Source: Thermomonas aquatica
GTDB taxonomy: Bacteria; Pseudomonadota; Gammaproteobacteria; Xanthomonadales; Xanthomonadaceae
DNA length: 64,000 nt
Reading direction: 5' to 3'
Assembly: GCF_006337105.1 (NCBI RefSeq)
Contig: NZ_CP040871.1
Location: 1,116,001 to 1,180,000 of the forward strand
Part shown: positions 9,340-20,912 of the stretch, in pieces
How the letters are laid out: every line of letters starts with the position of its first letter
Numbering within the stretch: position 1 is the stretch's first letter
Translations under genes and position numbers: made by a program
The notes under the pieces: model-generated
The model's database searches: none
What the model was told of the DNA's origin: nothing
Seen by the model: only the letters and a program-made list of their open reading frames with translations

Positions 9340-10022
9340 GGCGACTCCCCCTCCGACGATGGCAAGTCGCCTTGATCTCGATCCACGCCGTCCGCGGCAA
9401 GGCCGTTCCTGGCGCCCAGCACGCGGAGCAATCGCGCATGTGCGTCTGCATCGAGCATGGCCACGGCGAATTCGCCGGCTGGCACTGCCAGCCCGCAGCG
9501 CAGGGTGATTCGCCGCACCAGGTTGATCGCGAACGGCGGGCAGGCGATCACGTCGAAGGCGATCGCCGCGATGTCCTTGCGCGACAGGCCGAGGATGGCG
9601 CGTCGACGCGCCACGTACGCGACCGACAACGACGAGACCAGGTACAGCAGGCCCAGCAAGCCCAGCATCAGCCGCGGATCGAGGTTCACCAACAAGGCCA
9701 ACGGCAGCGCCAGGAACAGCAGCAGCGCGATCAAGCGTGCCGGCCATCGCAACGGACCGACCACCGGCAGGATCAGGTCCGCTGCCGGCGGATGGCCTTG
9801 CACGGACGCGCCCCAGGTCGAACGGAAGACCGGCGCACCCGGCGACAGCAATGCCGGCAGCACCGGATAGCGCCCTGCGAGCATGAACCCTGCGCCGATC
9901 GACGCGCGCCAGCGACGGCCGCACTGCGCGAACACGACCTCGTCGCGATACAGCAGCAACGCGGTGTCGAACAGGTAGAAGGCCGCGATGCCGAGCAACA
10001 GCAGCGCTTCCATCGACGCCAT
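9336..10022 (-). CDS. Membrane protein of unknown function
   Basis: I do not recognise this 228-residue protein. It opens with a hydrophobic helix (MEALLLLGIAAFYLFDTALLL) and has a central double hydrophobic stretch (about residues 88-130, LIALLLFLALPLALLV then LGLLGLLYLVSSL). A cytoplasmic-looking C-terminal region of about 85 residues follows, containing RRAILGLSRKD and CPPFAINLVRRITLR and ending in a charged tail. It begins two bases after the DUF2167 stop and overlaps the J-domain gene by four bases. The context suggests the three proteins act together in the inner membrane. The start is either the ATG at 10022 or a second one at 10013. Confidence 0.7.
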   Translation of the reverse strand: MASMEALLLLGIAAFYLFDTALLLYRDEVVFAQCGRRWRASIGAGFMLAGRYPVLPALLSPGAPVFRSTWGASVQGHPPAADLILPVVGPLRWPARLIALLLFLALPLALLVNLDPRLMLGLLGLLYLVSSLSVAYVARRRAILGLSRKDIAAIAFDVIACPPFAINLVRRITLRCGLAVPAGEFAVAMLDADAHARLLRVLGARNGLAADGVDRDQGDLPSSEGESP

Positions 10023-10024
10023 GC

Positions 10025-10897
10025 TCAGGTCCCGGCGTCCTTGTCCGGTGCCGCGTCCGCCTTCTTGTCCTTGCCGCCGAAGAACTTGCGGATGCTCGCG
10101 CCGAAGGCGACAACGCCGACCAGCAGCAGCTTCCACATCTTCAACAGGAACACGCCGATCACCGCGAACAGGCCCTTCTTGGCGGCAACCGCCGCCGCGC
10201 CGCCGGTGACCAGCGCCGCCAGGCCGTACTCGGCCACATGGTCGCCGGCACGGAAATCGGCATAGCTCTCACCCGCGGTGAAGGCGAACCCCGGCAGCTT
10301 CGACTTGAAGTCGGCGACCGAGGCCTGCAACTGCTCCGGGCTGGTCAGCAACAGCACCTGCATCACCCCGCGCCGGCCGAGCAGGCGGGTGTTGTAGTTG
10401 ATCGTTTCGCCGTTCGAATGCTCGCCCTTCAGGCGGAAGGCCCATTCCAGCGACTTGATGGTGCCGTCGTACTGCGGCTTGAACGACCAGCCGGTGACGT
10501 GGATGGGATCCCAGCCGTTCTCCTTGCGCTCCTCGTTCGCCGCTTCCGTGCCTTCGGTGACCGACGACAGCAATGCGTCCGCATCCAGTTTCTCGTCGTC
10601 CTTGACGTAGCCGACCAGGTCGAACGAGAAGAACGCGATCCACGACAGGTCCTGCTTCGCCAGGATGTATTCTTCGACCCCGGATTCGGGGTTCTCGGTG
10701 ATGCGGTTGAATTCCTTCGCCCCGTCGGGGCCCAGGAAGGCATAGCCCTCCGGTACCTGGATCGAGGCATTCGCGCCGATCTGGCCCTTGGTCGGGCCGA
10801 CCACCCAGGGAAGATCCTCGATCTTCTTCTCCTGGGCGAACACCATGTTGGACAAGAACAGGCACGCGAACGCGAACAACGCCTGCAAATGCTTCAT
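10025..10897 (-). CDS. DUF2167 family membrane protein
   Basis: Exported membrane protein of unknown function, 290 residues. A clear signal peptide ([21 protein letters not shown], cleavage before QEKK) is followed by a soluble domain with the DUF2167-like elements [27 protein letters not shown] and [12 protein letters not shown]-terminal hydrophobic hairpin comes next (about residues 225-265), then a short tail rich in Lys, Asp and Ala. The family is usually found next to envelope-stress or resistance genes, but no biochemical role is established. It is the first gene of a three-gene operon ending with the membrane J-domain protein; the start is unambiguous because of the signal peptide. Confidence 0.82.
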   Translation of the reverse strand: MKHLQALFAFACLFLSNMVFAQEKKIEDLPWVVGPTKGQIGANASIQVPEGYAFLGPDGAKEFNRITENPESGVEEYILAKQDLSWIAFFSFDLVGYVKDDEKLDADALLSSVTEGTEAANEERKENGWDPIHVTGWSFKPQYDGTIKSLEWAFRLKGEHSNGETINYNTRLLGRRGVMQVLLLTSPEQLQASVADFKSKLPGFAFTAGESYADFRAGDHVAEYGLAALVTGGAAAVAAKKGLFAVIGVFLLKMWKLLLVGVVAFGASIRKFFGGKDKKADAAPDKDAGT

Positions 10898-11055
10898 CGA
10901 AACTCCCTCCGTGGACAGCCATCCCCATGGCTTGCCGTGATCTTAGCGCAGGGCATCGCGGCAAAGCCCGATTTCGGCGCGGATCGGGCGCATTCCGATC
11001 GTCGCCAGCGGAAAAATCCGACTGGGGCATCGGCGACGCTTGCTACCCTAGCGGC

Positions 11056-12870
<1,815 letters not shown>

Positions 12871-12911
12871 ACGGCGCGGCGGGCACACGATCCGTGGCTC
12901 TGCGAGGGAGA

Positions 12912-12987
12912 TGGTGGGCCGTGATGGATTCGAACCATCGACCAAAAGATTAAAAGTCTTCTGCTCTACCGACTGAGCTAACGGCCC
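12912..12987 (-). tRNA. tRNA-Lys (anticodon UUU)
   Basis: 76-nt tRNA on the minus strand with the 3' CCA encoded (12912-12914). The acceptor stem pairs 12981-12987 (GGGCCGT read on the minus strand) with 12916-12922. The anticodon stem GAAGA/TCTTT encloses loop CTTTTAA, giving anticodon TTT; the T arm contains the canonical GGTTCGAATCC. It lies 44 bases downstream of queC, the arrangement also seen after pal-ybgF-queE-queC in Pseudomonas. Confidence 0.97.
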
Positions 12988-13031
12988 AAAACGCTGGTTG
13001 TTGCGCCCGGCATTGCACCGGGGCGCGCATT

Positions 13032-13739
13032 CTAACCGATGACGCCAGCCACGTAGCGCGTGGGGTCCGCCACCCCGGCCTCGGCGAAGCCCTGCGCGCG
13101 CAGGCGGCAGGCGTCGCAATGGCCGCAGGCACGGCCATCGGCATCGGCCTGGTAGCAACTCACCGTCTGCGAAAAATCCACGCCCAGGCGCAGGCCCTCG
13201 CGGACGATGTCGGCCTTGCTCATGCGCATCAGCGGCGCGTGCACGCGGAAGCGGCTGCCTTCGACGCCGGCCTTGGTCGCCAGGTTCGCCAGCGCCTCGA
13301 AGCCGGCGATGAACTCCGGCCGGCAATCGGGATAACCCGAGTAGTCCACCGCGTTGACGCCGCAGAACAGGTCGGTGCTGCCCAGTACCTCGGCCCAGCC
13401 CAGCGCCAGCGACAGCATGATGGTGTTGCGCGCCGGCACGTAGGTGGACGGGATGCCGACGCCGATCTCGTGGCCGTCGTCGTCGGTGGGCACCGCGATG
13501 TCATCGGTCAGCGCGGAACCGCCGATGCTGCGCAGGTCCACGTGCACGGTCTTGTGCGCGACCGCGCCGAGCGCGTTGGACACGCGGTCGGCCGCATCGA
13601 GTTCGGAGGTATGGCGCTGGCCGTAGCGCACGCTCAGCGCATGCACGTCGAAGCCGGCTTCGCGGGCGATGGCCAGCACCACGGCGGAGTCCATGCCGCC
13701 GGAGACCAGCACCACGGCGGGTTTGCGGGATGCGCTCAT
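13032..13739 (-). CDS. queC: 7-cyano-7-deazaguanine synthase QueC
   Basis: ATP-dependent enzyme that converts 7-carboxy-7-deazaguanine to preQ0 in queuosine tRNA modification. The PP-loop signature SGGMDS is at residues 13-18. The zinc site is formed by Cys near residue 195 (SCYQAD) and the [10 protein letters not shown] cluster at 205-214. The 235-residue length is typical. Its ATG overlaps the queE stop by four bases (ATGA), so the two steps (CDG formation, then nitrile formation) are translationally coupled. It is the last protein gene of the long tol-pal transcription unit. Confidence 0.96.
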   Translation of the reverse strand: MSASRKPAVVLVSGGMDSAVVLAIAREAGFDVHALSVRYGQRHTSELDAADRVSNALGAVAHKTVHVDLRSIGGSALTDDIAVPTDDDGHEIGVGIPSTYVPARNTIMLSLALGWAEVLGSTDLFCGVNAVDYSGYPDCRPEFIAGFEALANLATKAGVEGSRFRVHAPLMRMSKADIVREGLRLGVDFSQTVSCYQADADGRACGHCDACRLRAQGFAEAGVADPTRYVAGVIG

Positions 13740-14422
13740 CGGCCGGGCTCGTCGTTCCACAGGAATTTGTGCAGCTGCATCTGGAAGCGCACCGGCAGTT
13801 TTTCGGCGACGATCCAGTCGGCCAGTTCGCGCGCCGGCACTTGCGTGGCGCTGGGCGAGAACAGCACGTCGCAGACTTCGTGCAAGCGATGTTCGGCGAC
13901 GATGCCCTTGGCCCAGTCGAAATCCGCGCGCGAGCAGATCACGAACTTCACCTGGTCGCGCGGGGTCAGCAGCGCCAGGTTGTCCCACAGGTTGCGTTCG
14001 ACCTCGGCCGAGCCCGGGGTCTTGATGTCGAGCACGCGCGAAACGCGCGCATCCACGCCGGCGACGTCGATGGCGCCGCTGGTTTCCAGCGAGACCTCGT
14101 AGCCGGCATCGCAGAGCTTGCCCAGCAATTGCAGGCAGCGTTTCTGCGCCAGCGGCTCGCCGCCGGTGACGCAGACGTGGCGGGCGCCGTGCGCGGCGAC
14201 TTCGGCCAGGATCGCGTCGATCTCCCACCACTGCCCGCCGTGGAAGGCATAGGCGGTGTCGCAGTACTGGCAGCGCAGCGGGCAGCCGGTCAGGCGCACG
14301 AACACGGTCGGCCAGCCGGCGTCGCGGGCCTCGCCCTGCAGGGACAGGAAGATTTCGGTGAGTTTCAGCCGGTCTGGCTGGAGGGCCGCCGATGCGGCGG
14401 CCGCATCGGCGACAGCGTTCAT
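13736..14422 (-). CDS. queE: 7-carboxy-7-deazaguanine synthase QueE
   Basis: Radical-SAM enzyme that contracts 6-carboxytetrahydropterin to 7-carboxy-7-deazaguanine, the step before QueC. The cluster-binding motif CPLRCQYC (CX3CX2C) sits near residues 47-54, preceded by the QueE N-terminal EIFLSLQGE and followed by VTGGEPL. 228 residues. The N-terminal [14 protein letters not shown] is low-complexity, so the true start could lie slightly downstream, but no better start is evident. Ten bases separate it from the cpoB stop. Confidence 0.95.
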   Translation of the reverse strand: MNAVADAAAASAALQPDRLKLTEIFLSLQGEARDAGWPTVFVRLTGCPLRCQYCDTAYAFHGGQWWEIDAILAEVAAHGARHVCVTGGEPLAQKRCLQLLGKLCDAGYEVSLETSGAIDVAGVDARVSRVLDIKTPGSAEVERNLWDNLALLTPRDQVKFVICSRADFDWAKGIVAEHRLHEVCDVLFSPSATQVPARELADWIVAEKLPVRFQMQLHKFLWNDEPGR

Positions 14423-14431
14423 CCGGCCATT

Positions 14432-15217
14432 TTACCGGTTGCCGGCGACCTGCATGGCGCGCAGGCGGTCGTCGGCGGTACGGGCGATATCGGAATTCGG
14501 ATAGCGCTGCACGACCTGGCGCAGGGTGGCGTCGGCTTGCGGATACTGCTTCAGGCCGTACTGCGCGAGCCCGAGCTTGAGCAGGGCGCCGGGCGCCTTG
14601 TCGTGGGTCGGAAAACGGTCCAGCAGGGACTGGAACTGCTGCCCGGCCAGCGCGTAGTTCTGGGTGACGTAATAGCTCTCGCCCAGCCAGTACAGCGCAT
14701 TCGGCGCGTACTGGCCGCCGGGGAAGGCCTGCAGGAAATCGCGGAAACGGCGCGAGGACTCGACGTAGTCGCCGCTCTTCAGCGCATCGAAGGCCTGGGC
14801 ATACGCGCCGCGCTCGTCCAGCCCGGTGATCGAGGCCGTAGCGGGCGCAGCGGCCTCGCCGCGGACCGTGGCCGCAGGCCCGGCCGCCGGCACGGTCGCG
14901 GCGGGCGCTGGCGAAGGCGCGGCCGTGCCGCCCTCCACTCGGTTCATCCGCCCATCGAGGTCGAGGTACTGGCTGCGCTGGCTCTGCCTGGCCTGCTCCA
15001 ACTGCTGCTGCAGTTGCTCGATCTGGCCGCGCAGTTCCTGCACTTCCGCGCGCAGCTGGGTGACCTGGTTGACCAGTTCGGTGCCGTTCTGCTCGCCCGC
15101 GCTGCGCGCTTCCAGCGCCGCCACGCGGTCGGCCAGGCTGGCGCGCTGGGCCAACGCCAGCGGCGATGCGGCGAGCATCGCCGCCAGCAGGACGGCCGTC
15201 GTGCCGATGCGCATCAC
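14432..15217 (-). CDS. cpoB: Tol-Pal system protein CpoB/YbgF
   Basis: Periplasmic coordinator of peptidoglycan synthesis and outer-membrane constriction at division. A signal peptide ending SPLALA|QRA is followed by a heptad-patterned trimerisation coiled coil (about residues 28-95, rich in Gln, Glu and Leu), a Pro/Ala linker, and a C-terminal TPR domain of about 120 residues with the repeated [18 protein letters not shown] / [12 protein letters not shown] pattern. 261 residues, as in the family. The gene overlaps pal by four bases. In E. coli CpoB binds TolA and PBP1B. Confidence 0.93.
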   Translation of the reverse strand: MMRIGTTAVLLAAMLAASPLALAQRASLADRVAALEARSAGEQNGTELVNQVTQLRAEVQELRGQIEQLQQQLEQARQSQRSQYLDLDGRMNRVEGGTAAPSPAPAATVPAAGPAATVRGEAAAPATASITGLDERGAYAQAFDALKSGDYVESSRRFRDFLQAFPGGQYAPNALYWLGESYYVTQNYALAGQQFQSLLDRFPTHDKAPGALLKLGLAQYGLKQYPQADATLRQVVQRYPNSDIARTADDRLRAMQVAGNR

Positions 15218-15756
15218 TTCGCGCTGTAGACCAGTTCGACGCGGCGGTTCTGCGACCAGCAGCCTTCGCCGGATTCATTGCAGACCGGGCGTTCCTCGCC
15301 GTAGCTGATCACGGTGATCTGGCTACCGGAACCGCCGTTGGCCTGCAGCGCGGAGGACACCGCATTGCCGCGGCGCTCGCCCAGGCCCAGGTTGTATTCG
15401 CGGCTGCCGCGCTCGTCGGCACTGCCTTCCAGGCGCAGGCGCGCGCTCGGGCGGTCGCGCAGGTACTTGGCATGGCAGGCCATCGCGGCCTGGAACTCCG
15501 GCTTCAGCGCATCCTGGTCGAGGTCGAAGTACACCACCTTGTTGCGCAGGCAGGCGTCGGTGTCGAGGTCGCCCGGGCCGTAGGCGCCGGGGCGGGTGGC
15601 GCTGCCGTCATCGATCGGGGTGGTGGTGGTCGTGCCGGTGCTGCCGGTGTCGGTCGGCGGGGTTTCCTTGACCTTCTTGCTGCAGCCCACGGCGACGGCG
15701 CTGGCCAGTGCGGCCAGCAGCAGGGTGCGGGCGATGCGGGAAGTGGATGCGTTCAT
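15214..15756 (-). CDS. pal: Peptidoglycan-associated lipoprotein Pal
   Basis: Outer-membrane lipoprotein that tethers the membrane to peptidoglycan and is pulled on by TolB/TolA. The lipobox (AVGC, Cys about 25) follows a lipoprotein signal peptide. A Thr/Pro/Asp-rich linker leads to an OmpA-like domain from about residue 65, with [15 protein letters not shown] and the peptidoglycan-binding [19 protein letters not shown]. 180 residues. There is a 92-base gap between tolB and pal; pal overlaps cpoB by four bases. Confidence 0.96.
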   Translation of the reverse strand: MNASTSRIARTLLLAALASAVAVGCSKKVKETPPTDTGSTGTTTTTPIDDGSATRPGAYGPGDLDTDACLRNKVVYFDLDQDALKPEFQAAMACHAKYLRDRPSARLRLEGSADERGSREYNLGLGERRGNAVSSALQANGGSGSQITVISYGEERPVCNESGEGCWSQNRRVELVYSAK

Positions 15757-15848
15757 GGGAGTCCTCGTCGTCTCGTTTGCGTGGAAATCAGTGTAGTCGC
15801 TGCATGTTCAGCTTGCGTCGATAGCGCGGGGCCCCGACATGTTGCGGC

Positions 15849-17156
15849 TTATTTCTTGCGGTACGGCGACCACGCCGGCTCGCGGACATCGGCCTCGGAC
15901 AGCACCAGTCGCTGGCGCACCCGGGCATCGGCGGACACCGCGTACAGCACGCCGCGACGGCCCTCGCGCGCGGCGTACAGCACCATCGCGCCGTTCGGCG
16001 CGAAGCTGGGGGATTCGTCGAGCGAGCCGGGCGAGAGCATGCTCCAGCGGCCGCCGCCGATGCCGCGGTCGAACAGGGCGATGCGGTAGGTGTTGCCGGC
16101 GCCTTGCGCGGTCGCGATCTTCTTGCCGTCGAAGGACACCGACGGACTGGCGTTGTAGCTGCCCTCGAAGCTGATCCGGGTGGCGCTGCCGCCAGCGGCA
16201 GGAACCTGGTAGATCTGCGGGCGTCCGCCGCGGTCCGAGGTGAAGTACAGGCTGGCCCCATCCGGGCTCCAGCTCGGTTCGGTGTCGATGCCGAAATGGT
16301 TGGTGACCTGGGTGAGGTGCTTGCTGCCCAGGTCCATCACGTAGATGTCCGGGTTGCCGCCCTTGGACAGGGTCAGCGCCAGGCGGTTGCCGTCCGGCGA
16401 GAAGCTCGGCGCGCCGTTGATGCCGCGGAAGCTGGCGACCTTCTCGCGCGAGCCGCTGGCGATGTCCTGGATGTAGACCCCGGAATTGCCGCCCTCGAAG
16501 CTGACATAGGCCAGCCGGCGCCCGTCCGGGCTCCACGAGGGCGACATCAGCGGCTCGGTGGAATTCACCACCGTGCGCGGGCCGTAGCCGTCGGCATCGG
16601 CCACCATCAATGCGTAGCGCGACTGACGCCCCAGCCCGCTGGCGGTCACGTAGGCGATGCGGGTCCAGAACGCGCCCGGCACGCCGAGGATCTTTTCGTA
16701 CACCGCGTCGCTGATCTGGTGGGCCACGTCGCGCATCGCGCCGGCCGGCGCGGTCAGGGCGAAGCCGAGCATGCGCTCCTGCTTGGCCACGTCGAACAGT
16801 TCGTACTCGACCCGGTAGCCGCTCCCCTCGGGAAGGCTGCGTCCGACCAGCAGGAAATCCTGCTTGAGCATGCGCCAGGTCGGATAGGCGACTTCGGCGC
16901 CGCTGGTCGGGCGTTCCGGCAGGCCGGCCTCGCCGATGGTGCGGAACTGGCCGGAACGGGCCAGGTCGGCGCGGATGATGTCGTCGATATCGGTCTGCCC
17001 GGCATCGCCGCCGAACGGCACCACCGCGATCGGCAGGGCCGCGGCATTGCCGCCGACGATGTCGATTGCCAGCGGGCGCGACTGGGCGAACGCCCCCAGC
17101 GGCAGCAGGGAACACAGGATCAGGGCAAAACGCGGGGTGCGACGAACTCGGGCCAT
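15849..17156 (-). CDS. tolB: Tol-Pal system translocation protein TolB
   Basis: Periplasmic beta-propeller protein linking Pal to the TolQRA motor. Signal peptide (LILCSLLPLGAFA|QS), an N-terminal mixed domain of about 150 residues (AVVPFGGDAG, DLARSGQFRTI), and a C-terminal six-bladed propeller with repeated SWSPDGRRLAYVS / SFSPDGNRLALTL / SWSPDGASLYFTS blades. 435 residues, equal to the usual length. A 139-base non-coding gap separates it from tolA; I see no clear hairpin there. Confidence 0.96.
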   Translation of the reverse strand: MARVRRTPRFALILCSLLPLGAFAQSRPLAIDIVGGNAAALPIAVVPFGGDAGQTDIDDIIRADLARSGQFRTIGEAGLPERPTSGAEVAYPTWRMLKQDFLLVGRSLPEGSGYRVEYELFDVAKQERMLGFALTAPAGAMRDVAHQISDAVYEKILGVPGAFWTRIAYVTASGLGRQSRYALMVADADGYGPRTVVNSTEPLMSPSWSPDGRRLAYVSFEGGNSGVYIQDIASGSREKVASFRGINGAPSFSPDGNRLALTLSKGGNPDIYVMDLGSKHLTQVTNHFGIDTEPSWSPDGASLYFTSDRGGRPQIYQVPAAGGSATRISFEGSYNASPSVSFDGKKIATAQGAGNTYRIALFDRGIGGGRWSMLSPGSLDESPSFAPNGAMVLYAAREGRRGVLYAVSADARVRQRLVLSEADVREPAWSPYRKK

Positions 17157-17295
17157 GGGCGTTCGGTCTTCCGTTCCGGAATGTGAACAGGGTCGCCGAT
17201 TCGGCCGTCAAAAGGATGAACGCGGCCGGACTATGCGCGACGTGCGGCGCGGGGAGCGCCTGCCCTTGCCGCTGCGGGAGCCGCGGCAAGCCGCA

Positions 17296-18177
17296 TCAGC
17301 GCGGCAGGTCGTCCACGTCTTCCGGGCGGAAGGTCAGGATCACGTCGCGGCTGAACACGTCCTCGAAGCCGGCATACGGCAGCGGCGAGGCCTTCTGCAC
17401 CGCCCGCTCCAGCGACTGCTTGCCGAGCGCGTCGTAGGGACAGCCAGCTGAAACCTGCACGTCCACCACCTCGCCGCCCGGGATCTGGCGAATGCGGACC
17501 TGGCACGGGACGCCGAGCGGGATCGATTCCGGCCGGATCCATTGCCGGGTGATCGCGTCCTTCAAGGCCACGGCATACAGCGCATTGGTCGCCGAACGAC
17601 TGTCCGGGTTGCCGCGCGGGGGCGACGCCGTGCTCGTACCGGTTTGCGCAGCCCGCGCATCGGCGAGCTGCTGGGCGCGCATCTCGGCCTGGGTGCGCTC
17701 CTTCGCAGCCAAGTCGCGCTGCCGGCGGATCTCCGCAAGCACTTTCTGTTTCTGCGCGTCGAGGTCGGCCTGCTCGGGCTGCTTGCGCTGTTCTTCCTGC
17801 TCGACCGGCGCCTTGGCGACATCCGGCGACTCGGCATCGCGCTGGACCTTTTCCTGCTCCACCGGCGACGGATCCGGCACCGGCGGTGGGGGCGGCGCGT
17901 CCTCGGCGACCGGTTGCGGCAAGGGTTCCGGCTCGACGACCGGCTGTTCGACCACCGGTTGCGGCAGTTCCTCGGGCTTGCGCCGCAGGGCGCTGCGCAT
18001 CGACGCGCTCAGCGCGGAGGGATCGATCAGGTCGGCCTCGATCACCTCGCCCTGCGCCGCCTCCGCCGCATTGCTGCGCGTCCATTGCAGGCCGGCGAAC
18101 ATCAGCGCGAACAGCAGCACGTGCAGGCCGCATGCCTGCAGCAAGGCCGTTCGGGTGTCGGCACGCGTCTCTTTCAC
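17296..18177 (-). CDS. tolA: Cell envelope integrity protein TolA
   Basis: Inner-membrane protein spanning the periplasm and transmitting proton-motive force from TolQR to TolB/Pal. One N-terminal transmembrane helix (about residues 14-32, ACGLHVLLFALMFAGL), a long Pro/Glu/Gln/Lys-rich middle domain (about 50-190) with an alternating E/K pattern, and a C-terminal TolA domain (about 195-293: YAVALKDAITRQWIRPE, VQVSAGCPYDALGKQSLE). It starts with GTG at 18177, ten bases after the tolR stop. 293 residues, shorter than E. coli TolA because the helical middle is shorter. Confidence 0.92.
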   Translation of the reverse strand: MKETRADTRTALLQACGLHVLLFALMFAGLQWTRSNAAEAAQGEVIEADLIDPSALSASMRSALRRKPEELPQPVVEQPVVEPEPLPQPVAEDAPPPPPVPDPSPVEQEKVQRDAESPDVAKAPVEQEEQRKQPEQADLDAQKQKVLAEIRRQRDLAAKERTQAEMRAQQLADARAAQTGTSTASPPRGNPDSRSATNALYAVALKDAITRQWIRPESIPLGVPCQVRIRQIPGGEVVDVQVSAGCPYDALGKQSLERAVQKASPLPYAGFEDVFSRDVILTFRPEDVDDLPR

Positions 18178-18187
18178 CGGGCGCCGC

Positions 18188-18643
<456 letters not shown>

Positions 18644-18650
18644 GCGCGCC

Positions 18651-19439
18651 TCAGTCGTCCACGTGCGCCTGGCGCTGCAGGATCGAGGAGAACTCCTCGC
18701 TGAAGGTGTCGTAGCGCACCGCCATGCGCTCGGCGCGGGTGGCGTAGCGGTTGTAGGCCCACACCGCCGGGATCGCCGCGAACAGGCCCATCGCGGTGGC
18801 GACCAGCGCCTCCGAGATGCCCGGGGCCACGGTGGCGATGGTGGCTTCCTTCATCGTCGCCAGGCCCTGGAACGAGATCATGATCCCCCACACGGTGCCG
18901 AACAGGCCCACGTAGGGGCTGATCGAACCGACGTTGGCGAGGAACTCGAGGTTGCGCTCGAGCCCGTCGAGTTCGCGCGAGGCGGCCGCGCGCATGCCGC
19001 GCTGCGCGCCTTCCAGCTGCATGCGCGCGTCCACGCCGCGGCGCTGGCGGATGCGGTTGAACTCGCGCATGCCGCCTTCGAAGATCGCTTCCAGGCCTTC
19101 GATGTCGCGGTTGCGCTCGGTGGCGCTGGCGTACAGCTTCGGCAGCTCGACGCCCGACCAGAAGGTTTCCTCGAAGCGGTCGGCTTCCTTCTCCGCACGA
19201 TCCAGCACCCGCTTCTTGCGCAGGATGATCACCCACGAGGCGAGCGAGGCCAGCAGCAGCAGCGCCATCACCAGCTGCACCGGCAGGCTGGCGTGCAGGA
19301 CCAATTGCAGGATGTTCAAGCCGCCATCGCCGTGCGCGGCGGCGGCCCGGGTGCCGGCATCGGCCAGTTCCACCGTGGTGGCCGCGCCGTTTTCCGGCAG
19401 CGCCTGCGGCAGGGATTGCAACATCGTCGACACGGGCAT
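18651..19439 (-). CDS. tolQ: Tol-Pal motor subunit TolQ
   Basis: ExbB/MotA-family stator component forming the proton channel with TolR. Three transmembrane segments: near residues 40-65 (LVMALLLLASLASWVIIL) and two C-terminal helices in the family core (YVGLFGTVWGIMISF and ISEALVATAMGLFAAIPAVWAYN). 262 residues from the ATG at 19439, which overlaps the ybgC stop by one base (TGATG); an in-frame ATG five codons downstream is an alternative. Confidence 0.95.
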   Translation of the reverse strand: MPVSTMLQSLPQALPENGAATTVELADAGTRAAAAHGDGGLNILQLVLHASLPVQLVMALLLLASLASWVIILRKKRVLDRAEKEADRFEETFWSGVELPKLYASATERNRDIEGLEAIFEGGMREFNRIRQRRGVDARMQLEGAQRGMRAAASRELDGLERNLEFLANVGSISPYVGLFGTVWGIMISFQGLATMKEATIATVAPGISEALVATAMGLFAAIPAVWAYNRYATRAERMAVRYDTFSEEFSSILQRQAHVDD

Positions 19440-19858
19440 CAAGGGCTCTCCAACAGGTTTTTCTTCAATTCGGACTGCAGCGGTCCCGGGATCGGCCGCG
19501 GGCGGAAGCTGGAGGCGGCCAAGGCCGCGATCCTCACCTTCGCCTCGACCAGTAGCTCGTCGCCGCGCAGCACCCGCTGGGCGACGACGAAGCTGGCGCC
19601 GCGGCATTCCACCAGAGCCACGCTGACCTCAAGCTGATCGTCCAGCCGGGCCGGAGCGCGGAAGTCGATCTGCATCGCCCGCACCACGAATACCAGGTCG
19701 TCACGCGAGCGCAGCAGTTCCTGGCCCCAGCCCTGCATCCGCATCCATTCGCTGCGCGCGCGTTCCATGAAGGCCAGGTACTGCGCGTGGTAGACCACGC
19801 CGCCGGCATCGGTGTCCTCCCAGTAGACCCGCGCCGGGAACGAAAAGGGTTCAGCCAT
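19439..19858 (-). CDS. ybgC: Tol-Pal-associated acyl-CoA thioesterase YbgC
   Basis: Hot-dog fold thioesterase encoded at the head of nearly all tol-pal operons; in E. coli it hydrolyses acyl-CoA/ACP species and may connect phospholipid synthesis to envelope function. Signature [14 protein letters not shown] (residues about 15-28) contains the catalytic Asp, followed by [11 protein letters not shown]. 139 residues. Its start overlaps the ruvB 3' end by eight bases. Confidence 0.94.
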   Translation of the reverse strand: MAEPFSFPARVYWEDTDAGGVVYHAQYLAFMERARSEWMRMQGWGQELLRSRDDLVFVVRAMQIDFRAPARLDDQLEVSVALVECRGASFVVAQRVLRGDELLVEAKVRIAALAASSFRPRPIPGPLQSELKKNLLESP

Positions 19859-20876
19859 CGAACAGTTCCGCGTTGCCGGCCTTCGGCTTGAAGCCCAGGT
19901 GGCGATACGCCTTCGGCGTGGCCATGCGCCCGCGCGCGGTGCGCACCAGGAAGCCCTGCTGGATCAGGTACGGCTCGATCACGTCTTCCAGCGTTCCGCG
20001 TTCCTCGGAGAGCGCCGCGGCCAGCGATTCCACCCCGACCGGCCCGCCGTCGAAGGCGTCGATGATGATGCCGAGCATGCGCCGGTCGAGTTCGTCGAAG
20101 CCTTCGGGGTCCACCTTCAGCATGTCCATCGCCGCACGCGCGATGCCGGCATCGATCATGCCGGTGCCCTTGACCTGCGCGTAGTCGCGCACGCGGCGCA
20201 GCAGGCGGTTGGCGATGCGCGGGGTGCCGCGCGCGCGGCGGGCGATCTCGCCGGCGCCGTCGGCGTCGCAGGCGATGCCGAGGATCTGCGCGGAACGGCG
20301 CACGATCCGGGTCAGCTCCTCCGGCGAATAGAACTCCAGGCGCTGGACGATGCCGAAGCGGTCGCGCAGCGGCGCGGTCAGCAGGCCGGCGCGGGTGGTG
20401 GCGCCGATCAGGGTGAACGGCGGCAGGTCGAGCTTGATCGAGCGCGCGGCCGGGCCCTCGCCGATCATGATGTCGATCTGGTAGTCCTCCATCGCCGGGT
20501 AGAGGATTTCCTCGACCACCGGCGACAGGCGGTGGATCTCGTCGACGAACAGCACGTCGTGCGGCTGCAGGTTGGTGAGCAGCGCGGCCAGGTCGCCGGC
20601 CTTCTCGATCACCGGGCCGGAGGTGACCCGCAGGCTGACCCCGAGCTCGTTGGCGATCACGTGGCTGAGCGTGGTCTTGCCCAGCCCGGGCGGGCCGAAG
20701 ATCAGCACGTGGTCGAGCGCTTCGCCGCGCTGTCTGGCCGCCTCGATGTAGATCTGCATCTGCTCGCGCACCGGCTGCTGGCCGAGGTACTCGTCCAGCC
20801 GGCGCGGACGGATGCTGGCCTCGGCGGCCTCGTCTTCGCGGGTGGCGCCGGGGGCGATGATGCGGTCGTCGGTCAT
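19851..20876 (-). CDS. ruvB: Holliday junction branch-migration ATPase RuvB
   Basis: Hexameric AAA+ motor that drives branch migration with RuvA. Walker A GPPGLGKT, Walker B FVDEIHRL, sensor 1 GATTRAG and the arginine-finger region APLRDRFG are all present, followed by a C-terminal winged helix ([24 protein letters not shown]). 341 residues from the ATG at 20876 (MTDDRII), matching family N-termini; another in-frame start six codons upstream is less likely. kup separates it from ruvA. Confidence 0.97.
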   Translation of the reverse strand: MTDDRIIAPGATREDEAAEASIRPRRLDEYLGQQPVREQMQIYIEAARQRGEALDHVLIFGPPGLGKTTLSHVIANELGVSLRVTSGPVIEKAGDLAALLTNLQPHDVLFVDEIHRLSPVVEEILYPAMEDYQIDIMIGEGPAARSIKLDLPPFTLIGATTRAGLLTAPLRDRFGIVQRLEFYSPEELTRIVRRSAQILGIACDADGAGEIARRARGTPRIANRLLRRVRDYAQVKGTGMIDAGIARAAMDMLKVDPEGFDELDRRMLGIIIDAFDGGPVGVESLAAALSEERGTLEDVIEPYLIQQGFLVRTARGRMATPKAYRHLGFKPKAGNAELFDG

Positions 20877-20912
20877 GCCGGGATTATCGCCCAAGCACGT
20901 CGCCCGGTTGCG

